In this document: positions 8,135-15,694 of the stretch, one piece after another
How positions within the stretch are numbered: position 1 is the first letter of the stretch
Layout: each line of letters opens with the position of its first letter
Assembly (NCBI GenBank): GCA_964500965.1
Contig: CAZCQZ010000017.1
Coordinates: 1 to 38,645, forward strand
Direction of reading: 5' to 3'
DNA length: 38,645 nt
Source of the DNA: JAISGQ01 sp964500965
GTDB taxonomy: Bacteria; Bacillota; Clostridia; Oscillospirales; Acutalibacteraceae
Notes under the pieces: model-generated
Told to the model about the DNA's origin: nothing
Databases searched by the model: none
The model's input: only the letters and a program-made list of their open reading frames with translations
Made by a program: the position numbers and the translations under genes

Positions 8135-8719
8135 TTACACCGCATATCCTATCAACGCCGAATAAAGCTCGTCGCTGATGACAAGCTGCCATTTTCCTCC
8201 GCCGTATACAAGCTCAAGCGCGAAAATACCCGTTGTCGTCATCGGCAAATCGCTTGAAAGCAGCAAACTCAGTTCCTCCGATGCAACTTTCAGCACAATT
8301 TCCTCCGTATCCGTTTTTTCACCGTTATACTGCATGGTGCGTATGGTTTCCTTAACATTCGCTATCAGCGGCTCGTAAACCTCACGCAGGTCAAGACTTG
8401 TCACCTTAACGGTCATAACCGCTGTTTTCCCGTTTACCTGCGGCTGCATAACGACCTCATATCTGCGCTGTTTGTTAAGCTGGCGGCAGAACACCTGCAT
8501 TACCGCGTCGTCAATATTACCGCTTTTTGTCATTCCCAGCGTAACATAATTGTATACAAGCTCGTCTGCGGCGGCATACTCCTCATTGGAAAGATATTCA
8601 AAAAACGCATCTACGGATTCTGTCGGGTCGGGAAGCTCCGTAAGGCTTACCGCATTTTCCGAACATCCGCACAGGACAAGCAGCATCGCCAAAGCCATGG
8701 CGATTACCTTGATTTTCAC
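8135..8719 (-). CDS. Predicted lipoprotein of unknown function
   Basis: A 194-residue protein starting at a GTG (8719). It has a short basic N-terminus and a hydrophobic stretch ending in LLVLCGC, a plausible lipobox with Cys near residue 19. The mature part looks like a small alpha+beta DUF4878/DUF5105-type domain, a resemblance I cannot confirm. The frame is open up to 8800, but the promoter at 8757-8785 would put the transcript start downstream of that start, and GGGGTG precedes the GTG. It is the first gene of the four-gene operon and is followed after 13 nt by the NAGPA-type gene. Surface exposure by lipid anchoring is likely; function is unknown. Confidence 0.75.
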   Translation of the reverse strand: MKIKVIAMALAMLLVLCGCSENAVSLTELPDPTESVDAFFEYLSNEEYAAADELVYNYVTLGMTKSGNIDDAVMQVFCRQLNKQRRYEVVMQPQVNGKTAVMTVKVTSLDLREVYEPLIANVKETIRTMQYNGEKTDTEEIVLKVASEELSLLLSSDLPMTTTGIFALELVYGGGKWQLVISDELYSALIGYAV

Positions 8720-8756
8720 CGAAACATCACCCCGAATTTCAACCTTAACCTGTGAT

Positions 8757-8785
8757 ATTTTATCCCTATATCTCCCTTTTGTCAA
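8757..8785 (-). promoter_or_regulatory. Promoter of the envelope operon
   Basis: Read on the minus strand: consensus TTGACA, 17-bp spacer, TAAAAT. The expected start near 8750 leaves a leader of about 30 nt before the GTG at 8719. It lies back to back with the plus-strand promoter at 8825-8853. Confidence 0.7.
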
Positions 8786-8824
8786 TCCGACATGCGACAA
8801 AGCCCGTGCCGCAGTATAATTTTA

Positions 8825-8853
8825 TTGCAAACCGCGACCGCGACTGATATAAT
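8825..8853 (+). promoter_or_regulatory. Promoter of the YitT-DUF362 operon
   Basis: TTGCAA, 17-bp GC-rich spacer, TATAAT, about 33 nt upstream of the ATG at 8886. Confidence 0.65.
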
Positions 8854-8885
8854 ATTACAAACAAAATGTATTGGAGCGAACTTCT

Positions 8886-9746
8886 ATGACCGAAAAGCAC
8901 AGGGGTATGCCCGCCGCGCTGGAATTTACGGTGCTGACCTTTGCCGGGCTGCTGTCTGCCGTGGGCATCTATCTTTTCAGATTTCCCAACAATTTTACAT
9001 TTGGCGGAGTTTCGGGTCTTGCCGTTGTGTTAAGTCACCTTTTGCCGTTTTCGGCGGCGTTTTTCAACACCGTTTTAAACGCTCTGCTTCTCGTTGTCGG
9101 CTTTGCTTTTCTCGGTAAAGGCTTCGGAATTAAAACGGTTTACGTCACCGTTCTTTCCTCCGCCGCAATTTCACTGCTTGAGCTTTTTGCGCCCATATCC
9201 GCACCGCTTACAAACCAGCCGATGCTCGAATTTATTTACGCAATCGGTCTTCCCTCCGCCGGGAACGCCATTCTTTTCGTACTCGGTGCTTCAAGCGGCG
9301 GCACGGACATTATCGCCATGATACTGAAAAAATATTTCAGCACCGATATAGGCACTTCTCTGCTCATTGCCGACCTGTTCGTATGCCTAAGCGCGTTTTT
9401 CGTTTTCGGCATAACCACAGGGCTTTATTCCCTGTGCGGTCTGCTGATGAAATCCCTTATCATCGACCGCCTTATCGAAAGTATAAATCTCAGGAAATAT
9501 TTCACCGTCATCACAACCGACCCCGAACCGATATGCGAATTTATTCACGGCACATTGGGTCGCGCCGCTACGGTATATAACGCCCACGGCTCTTACACTC
9601 ATCAGGACAGAGTGGTGATTCTCACCGTTATGTCGCGCAGGGAAGGCGTTATGCTTCGCCGCTATATCGAAAAAAATCAGCCCTCCGCTTTTCTTATGGT
9701 CACTAACAGCAGTGAAATTGTCGGCAAGGGCTTCAAATCGTTTTGA
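8886..9746 (+). CDS. YitT-family membrane protein (DUF161/DUF2179)
   Basis: A 286-residue protein with about five N-terminal TM segments. It carries the family's characteristic short motifs PNNFTFGGVSGLAVV and GASSGGTDIIAMIL, then a cytosolic C-terminal DUF2179 domain of about 80 residues (from FTVITTDPEPICEFI to GKGF). Members of the YitT family are widespread in Firmicutes and mostly uncharacterised. A TTG at 8871 would add five residues, but GGAG lies upstream of the ATG at 8886, which I use. The gene is followed after 20 nt by the DUF362 gene on the same strand, so they are probably co-transcribed. Confidence 0.9.
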   Translation: MTEKHRGMPAALEFTVLTFAGLLSAVGIYLFRFPNNFTFGGVSGLAVVLSHLLPFSAAFFNTVLNALLLVVGFAFLGKGFGIKTVYVTVLSSAAISLLELFAPISAPLTNQPMLEFIYAIGLPSAGNAILFVLGASSGGTDIIAMILKKYFSTDIGTSLLIADLFVCLSAFFVFGITTGLYSLCGLLMKSLIIDRLIESINLRKYFTVITTDPEPICEFIHGTLGRAATVYNAHGSYTHQDRVVILTVMSRREGVMLRRYIEKNQPSAFLMVTNSSEIVGKGFKSF

Positions 9747-9766
9747 TTTCGTTAGGAGGGCAAATT

Positions 9767-10924
9767 ATGTCAAAAGTATCTGTTGTCAAATGCGAAAGCT
9801 ATGACGAGCAGGAGGTTAAAGCCGCTCTCGGTGAGGTCATCGCCGCCATTGACGGGCTGTCCTGGGTTAAGTCCGGTATGGTTGTTGCAATAAAATGCAA
9901 TCTTGTCAGTATGATGAAGCCGGAGCAGGCCGCCACTACGCACCCGGCGTTAGTTACCGAGCTTTGCCGTATGCTTGTCGAAAAAGGCGCAAAGCCCATT
10001 ATCGGCGACAGTCCGGGAGGTCTTTACAACAGCGCCTTTCTAAGCGGCATTTATAAAGCTACGGGTATGCACCGTTGTGAAGCGGTGGGAGCAAAGCTGA
10101 ACGATAATTTCGGTGTCGGTCAGGCTGAATTTCCCGATGCGGTCAAGGCAAAAACCTTTTCCTACACCTCCTGGCTCGACAGTGCCGATGCCATTATAAA
10201 TTTCTGCAAGCTTAAAAGTCACGGAATGATGGGCATGAGTGCTGCCACGAAGAATATGTTCGGCACCGTTCCCGGAATCACAAAACCGGAATATCATTAC
10301 CGTTTTCCGAATGCGGCGGATTTTTCCGATATGCTTATTGATTTGAACGAGTATTTCAAGCCGCGTCTGTGCATAGTCGATGCAGTTGAGGGCATGGAGG
10401 GCAACGGTCCGACGCAGGGTGTGCCCCGAAAAATCGGCGCGCTTCTGGCTTCCGCAGACCCTTATGACCTTGACCTTATATGCGGTAAAATAATCGGGCT
10501 TGACCGCAGCAGTGTACCGCTTCTTGAGGCGGCTGCACGGCGCGGTCTTTCAAAGGAAAGTGCCGAGGACGTCGATGTGGTCGGAGATGTTTCGTCACTC
10601 ATGATTCCCGATTTTGAAAACATGAAAGCAATGACCACCATCGAATTTGCTCCGAAAAGCTTCGGCATTTTCAACGGCTTTGTCGGCTGGGTGGAGAAAA
10701 CCTGTCTTGTTTCAAAGCCTGCCGTTAAAAAGAACGAGTGCGTCGGTTGCAGACAGTGCGAACAGATATGCCCGGCAAAGGCGATTGTTATGAAAAACAA
10801 ATTGCCGGTCATAGACCGTAAAAAATGCATACGCTGCTTCTGCTGTCAGGAATTTTGTCCAAAGGGTGCAATGAAAGTGCACAGAACAATTATCGCCAAG
10901 ATTTTCAACGGCGGTGATAAATAA
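9767..10924 (+). CDS. DUF362 protein with C-terminal 2x[4Fe-4S] ferredoxin domain
   Basis: A 385-residue cytosolic protein. The DUF362 domain (about 1-300) includes VAIKCNLVS near the N-terminus, KPIIGDSPGG, and NFCKLKSHGMMGMSAATKNMFG. A bacterial-type ferredoxin domain follows, with two CxxCxxCxxxCP clusters: C-VGCRQCEQICP and CIRCFCCQEFCP (about 328-365). This predicts two [4Fe-4S] clusters and an electron-transfer or redox-linked role; the exact reaction of DUF362 proteins is unknown. The ATG at 9767 has AGGAGGG upstream; a start at 9743 would overlap the YitT-like gene. A strong terminator follows the stop. Family call firm, function open. Confidence 0.92.
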   Translation: MSKVSVVKCESYDEQEVKAALGEVIAAIDGLSWVKSGMVVAIKCNLVSMMKPEQAATTHPALVTELCRMLVEKGAKPIIGDSPGGLYNSAFLSGIYKATGMHRCEAVGAKLNDNFGVGQAEFPDAVKAKTFSYTSWLDSADAIINFCKLKSHGMMGMSAATKNMFGTVPGITKPEYHYRFPNAADFSDMLIDLNEYFKPRLCIVDAVEGMEGNGPTQGVPRKIGALLASADPYDLDLICGKIIGLDRSSVPLLEAAARRGLSKESAEDVDVVGDVSSLMIPDFENMKAMTTIEFAPKSFGIFNGFVGWVEKTCLVSKPAVKKNECVGCRQCEQICPAKAIVMKNKLPVIDRKKCIRCFCCQEFCPKGAMKVHRTIIAKIFNGGDK

Positions 10925-10944
10925 CTTCCGTATATTACATATAT

Positions 10945-10986
10945 AAAAACACGACTGAGTATGCCGAATACCCAGTCGTGTTTTTA
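10945..10986 (+). terminator. Intrinsic terminator after the DUF362 gene
   Basis: Arms AAAAACACGACTG and CAGTCGTGTTTTT pair around a 15-base loop and are followed by a T-rich tract. A-rich on the other side, so it could work in both directions. Confidence 0.85.
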
Positions 10987-11066
10987 TATAGAACCCATCC
11001 GCATTCGCAAAAGCCGCCAACATCATAACCGATATTGGTTAATATCATTATACACCGTTTTCGGTT

Positions 11067-11097
11067 AACATTCAAGTAGAAATGGGGCTTGAATGTT
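11067..11097 (+). promoter_or_regulatory. Perfect 10-bp inverted repeat abutting the XRE regulator start codon
   Basis: Arms AACATTCAAG (11067-11076) and CTTGAATGTT (11088-11097) flank an 11-base loop that contains the GGGG ribosome binding site; the ATG starts at the next base. It may be an autoregulatory operator or an mRNA hairpin that gates translation. Partial repeats of GGTTAA lie just upstream (11037 and 11063). Confidence 0.5.
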
Positions 11098-11313
11098 ATG
11101 ATTTCTTATGAAAACTTATGGAAAATCATGAAAAGCAGGAAGATTTCACAATATGCCCTTATTAAGCAGTACGGAATCAGTCCCGGACAAATCACGAGAC
11201 TGAAACGGAACGAGAGCGTCAGCACTCACACAATAGAAATGTTCTGCAAAATATTGAGCTGTCAGCCGGGAGATATTATGGAATACATTGACGATTCCGA
11301 AAGCAATGCGTAA
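11098..11313 (+). CDS. Small XRE/Cro-CI-family helix-turn-helix regulator
   Basis: A 71-residue single-domain DNA-binding protein of the YozG/Xre type. The HTH is readable as SQYALIKQYGISPGQITRLKRNESVSTHTIEMFCKIL, where the turn (YGIS) and recognition helix (QITRLKR) align with the family, followed by CQPGDIMEYI, the usual end of such mini-repressors. The ATG at 11098 is chosen over a TTG at 11089 because the latter lies inside the inverted repeat. The gene stands alone between a terminator and the GH5 promoter; its target may be itself or the adjacent GH5 gene (inference). Similar small regulators are common in Clostridia. Confidence 0.88.
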   Translation: MISYENLWKIMKSRKISQYALIKQYGISPGQITRLKRNESVSTHTIEMFCKILSCQPGDIMEYIDDSESNA

Positions 11314-11391
11314 TTGCTCCGAAAATTGCCCTTGCGGAAAGTTGCGCAATTATTTAAGTAAATTAAAAATGACATGAAGCGCATTAAGCTA

Positions 11392-11419
11392 TTGCAATTT
11401 TACAATAAAGTATTATAAT
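11392..11419 (+). promoter_or_regulatory. Promoter of the first GH5 gene
   Basis: TTGCAA, 16-bp spacer, TATAAT, with a leader of about 45 nt before the GH5 ATG at 11472. Confidence 0.65.
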
Positions 11420-11471
11420 TAAAATGACATCGGTTTTTGCGACCGAGAAAGAATGAAAAGGAGAAGAAACA

Positions 11472-13361
11472 ATGAAGAAGTTCAAGTCCCTTTTGGCACT
11501 GCTTCTTGCCGCAGTTCTGCTCTGCTCCGTATTTGCGGGTTGTGCAAAGGACGGCAAGGACGGCGAAGCCGAAGAAAAGGTCTACACTCTTGAGGAGGCC
11601 TCCGTTCCGGCAGAGGAGCATGAATCCGCAAACGGCATTCTCACCACCGACAACGGCATGATGGTCAAGGATCTCACCTCCGTTGAGCTTGTACGTCTTA
11701 TGGGCAACGGTACTAACCTCGGCAACACCATGGAAGCTACCGATTCCAACATCAAAAACCACTCCGCTTACCCCATTTCCGCAATGGAAACCATGTGGGG
11801 ACAGCCTGAGACAACTCAGGAAATGATAAGCTACCTCAAAAAGTGCGGCTTTGATACTATCCGTATCCCCGTGGCATGGATTAACAACGGTACAACCTAT
11901 GCCGAGGGCAATGACCCCGAAAACTACATAATCAGAGAAGACCTCCTTGACAGAGTTGAAACTATTATCAACTACGCTCTCAACGAGGATATGTATGTTA
12001 TCGTCAACGACCACTGGGACGCAGGCTGGTGGGCAATGTTCGGTCAGGAGACCGACCCCAACCATCAGAAGGCCATTGATATTTACGTATCAATGTGGAC
12101 CCAGCTTTCCGAGAGATATAAGGAATACGGCTACCGCCTTATCTTTGAGGGCGGCAACGAGGAAATCGGCAGCCGCTTCAACGACGCCGACGCAACTCTT
12201 GCTCCTGAGGGCGCAACTCTTAACACCGACGAGTATTATGAGCTTGCAAACAAGGTCAACCAGCTCTTTGTTGACACCGTCCGCGCAACCGGCGGTAACA
12301 ACGCCCAGCGTTTCCTGCTTATCCCCGGCATCAACACCAACATCGCAAATACCTGCGACGAGCGTTTTGTAATGCCCACCGATACCGCCGAGAATAAGCT
12401 TCTCATTTCCGTTCACTTCTATGACCCGTGGACATTCTGCGGTGACGGTGCAACCGGCTCCTGGGGTATTAAGAGCGACTACGAGGAAATCAACGAAACC
12501 CTCAATATGATGGACAAATTCACCGAGGCAGGCTACGGCGTTATCATCGGTGAGTGCGGCGTTCTTAACACCGACGGCTGCAAGGAGCTGCTCCCCTATG
12601 CTCTTGAGTATCACACCAACCTTCTCGCAAACTGCGACCTTCACAATTACTGTCCCGTTCTCTGGGATTGCAGCGGATTCTTTAACCGCAATACTCTGAC
12701 CTGTGTTGATTCCGAGTTTGCAACCCTTTACAGAAAGAACAGCAATTCCTGGAGAGAGGAAATGACCGAGGAAGAAATCAAGGAAGCTGCCGAGAAAACT
12801 ATGGTCGAGCTTATTGAGGCTGCTCCCGAAAAGTTCCGTGAGGACGCTATTCAGGTCGATGCAGACACCTCCGTTGCTTGGATTATGTGGAACAGCAGTG
12901 ACTGGACCATTTCCTACAGCGTCGGCGATACTTACTCACCCGACAGCCTTACCGCAGGACTTTCTCCCACAGACGTTCTTATCACCGGTGAGGGTACCTA
13001 CACCGTATCTCTTGACTTTACCGGCGTTTCCGGCGGTTTCTCCAACAGCACCGCATTCTCCGCTCTTGCTATTGCAAACGGCGAAATCCTGTTCCCCGGC
13101 TATTACATTGAGATTACCGAGGTCAAGATTAACGGTGAGGTTTACGAGAACTTCGGCAAGTATTACACCACCTCCGATGACAAGAAGTGCACCCGTGTAA
13201 ACCTTTACAATCAGTGGGTTACCGAGATTCCCGAAGAAGCACGTCGTGCAGACGGCGATCTCAGCGGCGCAACTCCCATGCCCTTTGACAACACGGACGC
13301 TGTTCTCAAGAATATCAAGACCCTTGAGGTTACTTTTGATTACGTTGCACCTGCCGAATAA
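11472..13361 (+). CDS. Lipoprotein GH5 glycoside hydrolase (cellulase-type) with C-terminal beta-sandwich domain
   Basis: A 629-residue surface lipoprotein. The signal peptide ends in the lipobox VFAGC with Cys24. A GH5 barrel (about 65-410) follows: GTNLGNTMEA, FDTIRIPVAW (the conserved Arg at 131), VIVNDHWD, FEGGNEEIG with the proton donor Glu230, SVHFYDPW, and IIGECGV with the nucleophile Glu361. The donor motif is NEE rather than the common NEP. After a helical linker, a C-terminal domain (about 465-629) with GEGTYTVSLDFTGVSGG is probably a carbohydrate-binding beta-sandwich. Expected to hydrolyse beta-1,4-glucans or related chains outside the cell. The ATG follows AAAGGAGA; a terminator closes the unit. 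It is paralogous to the gene at 22907. Confidence 0.92.
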   Translation: MKKFKSLLALLLAAVLLCSVFAGCAKDGKDGEAEEKVYTLEEASVPAEEHESANGILTTDNGMMVKDLTSVELVRLMGNGTNLGNTMEATDSNIKNHSAYPISAMETMWGQPETTQEMISYLKKCGFDTIRIPVAWINNGTTYAEGNDPENYIIREDLLDRVETIINYALNEDMYVIVNDHWDAGWWAMFGQETDPNHQKAIDIYVSMWTQLSERYKEYGYRLIFEGGNEEIGSRFNDADATLAPEGATLNTDEYYELANKVNQLFVDTVRATGGNNAQRFLLIPGINTNIANTCDERFVMPTDTAENKLLISVHFYDPWTFCGDGATGSWGIKSDYEEINETLNMMDKFTEAGYGVIIGECGVLNTDGCKELLPYALEYHTNLLANCDLHNYCPVLWDCSGFFNRNTLTCVDSEFATLYRKNSNSWREEMTEEEIKEAAEKTMVELIEAAPEKFREDAIQVDADTSVAWIMWNSSDWTISYSVGDTYSPDSLTAGLSPTDVLITGEGTYTVSLDFTGVSGGFSNSTAFSALAIANGEILFPGYYIEITEVKINGEVYENFGKYYTTSDDKKCTRVNLYNQWVTEIPEEARRADGDLSGATPMPFDNTDAVLKNIKTLEVTFDYVAPAE

Positions 13362-13397
13362 TCGGTACGTAACAGCGTAAAAGCCAATCGAATATCG

Positions 13398-13445
13398 GAA
13401 ACGGGCTGTAAAAAACGCAAGTTTTTCACAGCCCGTTTCTTTATT
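13398..13445 (+). terminator. Intrinsic terminator after the first GH5 gene
   Basis: GAAACGGGCTGT with an A-run pairs with a T-run and ACAGCCCGTTTC around a short loop; T-rich sequence follows. It belongs to the GGCTGTAAAAAA-type hairpin family seen repeatedly in the window. Confidence 0.85.
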
Positions 13446-13567
13446 TTCCGCGCAAAAATCCGAAAACAGCTTTACAATTCAACATATTTCCGCAAATTTC
13501 CAATATAAATCCGATACCCGAATATGCAAACAGCAGGTATCGTTTTTCCGAGTATTACCGAAAAGAC

Positions 13568-13596
13568 TTGTATACATCAAATTATTGTGCTAAAAT
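13568..13596 (+). promoter_or_regulatory. Promoter of the pseudokinase gene
   Basis: TTGTAT, 17-bp spacer, TAAAAT. The start site near 13603 gives a leader of about 145 nt. The stretch 13446-13567 upstream of it shows nothing else. Confidence 0.6.
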
Positions 13597-13610
13597 ATAT
13601 AGTGATTATC

Positions 13611-13665
13611 GGGTATGCTCGGCAGGGCATACTTTCACCGATTTGCAATGTCACGGCATTGCGCA
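13611..13665 (+). promoter_or_regulatory. Structured 5' leader of the pseudokinase mRNA
   Basis: Two consecutive small inverted repeats: GTATGC...GCATAC (about 13613-13631) and CAATG...CATTG (about 13646-13661). Neither is followed by a T-run. The leader may fold, but I recognise no known riboswitch. Confidence 0.3.
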
Positions 13666-13748
13666 TCGGCACACAAACGCAAAATGACCGTTTTACATAA
13701 CGGAGACGGTTTACAACAAATGTCTCCAAAGGAAAGGCAGGGTCATAA

Positions 13749-15575
13749 ATGGAAGTCAGAGATTTATGTATAAATTGCTTTGCAAGAAAGGGCGCAGCGG
13801 CGCAGTGTCAAAAATGCGGCTATGTGGACGGAACGCCTAAGGTCGCACCGTATCTTGCTCCGGGCACGGTTCTGGGGGAACGCTTTGTAGTCGGCAGGCA
13901 CGAAAAAGTCACCGGTGAGGGCGTTACCTATCTGGGCTATGACGCCGCAAGTAACGAGCGTGTAATTATTCGCGAATATCTCCCCCTTACTCTTTGCAGC
14001 AGGACGGCATCACGCGATAACGTGACGGTAAACACCGGCTGTGAACTGACTTACGAGGACTACAAGCAGGATTTTATTGATGTGGCAAAAGCGGTTTCCC
14101 GTTTGTCGGATATTGACGTTTTCACTAAAATCCGCGCAATATTTGAGTGCAACAACACCGCTTACGTTGTCTATGACAGACCGGACGGCAGACCTTTGGG
14201 CGATATTGTCAAAAAAGCTCAGCGGCTTACGTGGGACGAGGCCAGACCTCTTTTTCTGCCCCTTATCAGTGCCATGAATTCAGCTCATGCCATAAATCTG
14301 GTTCACTTCGGCATAAGCCCCGAAACGGTTTATTTCAACCGAGATAAAAAGCTTCATATAACCGCCTTTGCCATTGCGGATTCAAGGCTGTCCGATACTC
14401 CGCTTAAATGCGAGCTGTTTGACGGCTACAGTGCAATCGAACAGTATTCTTCCGAGGGCAGAAGCGGCAAGGCAACCGATATTTATGCCATTTGCGCGTT
14501 GCTTTTCTATACCCTGACCGGCAAACGTCCGCCGGAAGCGGTGACAAGGGCTTATGAGCCCAGGCTCAACATGCCTGCGGAGCTGGCGGAGGAAATACCC
14601 TCTCATGTCTTTGCGGCACTTGCGGCAGGCTTGCAGGTAATGCCGGAAAACAGGATTCAGACAATGGACGAGCTTCGCAACCAGCTCAGCCACAAGCCCA
14701 CTGCGGCAGCCGGCGTTCCGGTAGGCGGCGTTCCGATAAGCGGCGTTCGCCAGTCCTCACGTCCCGTACAGCAAGGTGCAAGGCAGGCTGCCGGTGTCGG
14801 TGTACAAAGAGCCTCTCAGGGAAGCTACAGCGCCGAAAGGTCTTCCCCTGTCAGAGCACCCGAAGCCGCAGAAAGAAAGCGCAGCTTTTCCGCTCCGGCA
14901 GCCCTTGGCTCTCTTGGCGAAAAAATGACTTCAAAGCTTTCGGCTTTTTCAAATCTCAAGCAATGGCAATATCTTTTGCTTTCTCTTGTTATTTCCGTGG
15001 TCGTTCTCGGCATAATAGCAATAGCGGTGCTTTCGATATTCTCACCGTATCTGAAAAAGAACAGCAGCTCCTATGTCGCACCGCCTGAGGAATACTATGC
15101 AGCTCCCTCGGAAACGGACACAACGCCCACTTACGAAGTGCCGAAGCTGGTAGGTCAAAAATGGGAAGATGTCTGCGAGGAAAAAGCCAAATACTATCAT
15201 TTCGATATTTACGCCCTTGCGGAGGAAGAAGCAAGCAGTGAATACGATGAGGGCGAAATTATCAGACAAAGTCCGAGTGCCGGTGAAATGTGCCCCGACG
15301 GAACTGTTATTCAGGTCGTTTTGAGCTCCGGCTCAAACACCGTGAAAGTGCCGAAGCTGGTCGGCTGTACCATATCCGAGGCGACAAACAAGCTTTCCGA
15401 TTCCGGTCTGCGGCTTGGCAGTCAGGAAATGGAATACAGCGATGAATATGCTTTCGGCGTTATAATCGAAATCGTAAACGTCAAAGCAGGCGACAAGGTT
15501 AGCGTAAATTCCTATATCAATGTTAAGGTCAGCAACGGTCCTGAGCCTACAGCTCAAATCGTTGACAACGAATAA
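13749..15575 (+). CDS. Predicted Ser/Thr pseudokinase with zinc ribbon, TM helix and two PASTA domains
   Basis: A 608-residue protein. An N-terminal zinc ribbon (CINC...CQKCG, Cys7/10/20/23) is followed by a protein-kinase fold (about 40-315), a low-complexity Pro/Ser/Gly linker, one TM helix (about 406-432) and two PASTA domains outside (about 463-528 and 532-594). PASTA domains bind muropeptides or beta-lactams in PknB/PrkC kinases. Core catalytic residues look lost: the Lys of VAIK is Arg75, HRD reads HFG (186-188) with Thr for the metal-binding Asn, and DFG reads AFA (206-208). The GYSAIEQY segment and TDIYAI keep the fold signature. Zn-ribbon/EYLP-type kinases of Clostridia are the closest relatives I know. 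ATG after AAAGG; promoter at 13568. Confidence 0.88.
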   Translation: MEVRDLCINCFARKGAAAQCQKCGYVDGTPKVAPYLAPGTVLGERFVVGRHEKVTGEGVTYLGYDAASNERVIIREYLPLTLCSRTASRDNVTVNTGCELTYEDYKQDFIDVAKAVSRLSDIDVFTKIRAIFECNNTAYVVYDRPDGRPLGDIVKKAQRLTWDEARPLFLPLISAMNSAHAINLVHFGISPETVYFNRDKKLHITAFAIADSRLSDTPLKCELFDGYSAIEQYSSEGRSGKATDIYAICALLFYTLTGKRPPEAVTRAYEPRLNMPAELAEEIPSHVFAALAAGLQVMPENRIQTMDELRNQLSHKPTAAAGVPVGGVPISGVRQSSRPVQQGARQAAGVGVQRASQGSYSAERSSPVRAPEAAERKRSFSAPAALGSLGEKMTSKLSAFSNLKQWQYLLLSLVISVVVLGIIAIAVLSIFSPYLKKNSSSYVAPPEEYYAAPSETDTTPTYEVPKLVGQKWEDVCEEKAKYYHFDIYALAEEEASSEYDEGEIIRQSPSAGEMCPDGTVIQVVLSSGSNTVKVPKLVGCTISEATNKLSDSGLRLGSQEMEYSDEYAFGVIIEIVNVKAGDKVSVNSYINVKVSNGPEPTAQIVDNE

Positions 15576-15595
15576 TGCCGTAAATTGAGGCTTGT

Positions 15596-15664
15596 AAAAG
15601 CACCCGATGTAATACTGATTTCCCTGTCGGGAATGGGTATAATAGCTGCTTCGGGTGCTTTTTT
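15596..15664 (+). terminator. Intrinsic terminator between the pseudokinase and LCP-like genes
   Basis: Arms AAAAGCACCCGA and TCGGGTGCTTTT, followed by T, enclose a loop of about 42 bases that contains an inner TTCCC/GGGAA hairpin. Because the next gene follows closely on the same strand, it may act as a partial terminator or attenuator. A TATAAT lies in the loop without a convincing -35. Confidence 0.7.
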
Positions 15665-15694
15665 GCAGTCGCGGATTGCGAAAAAAGGAGAAAA

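Noticed and set aside
11400..12644. Two long minus-strand open frames antisense to the first GH5 gene
   Set aside because: No ribosome binding site, Cys/Val-rich composition typical of shadows, and the plus frame encodes clear GH5 motifs. The same applies to frames antisense to the second GH5 (23342-23830 and 24230-24793).
11472..13361. GH5 as a dead enzyme because NEP is NEE
   Set aside because: Both catalytic Glu residues (230 and 361), the Asn before the donor, and the conserved Arg and His are present; the Pro is not catalytic.
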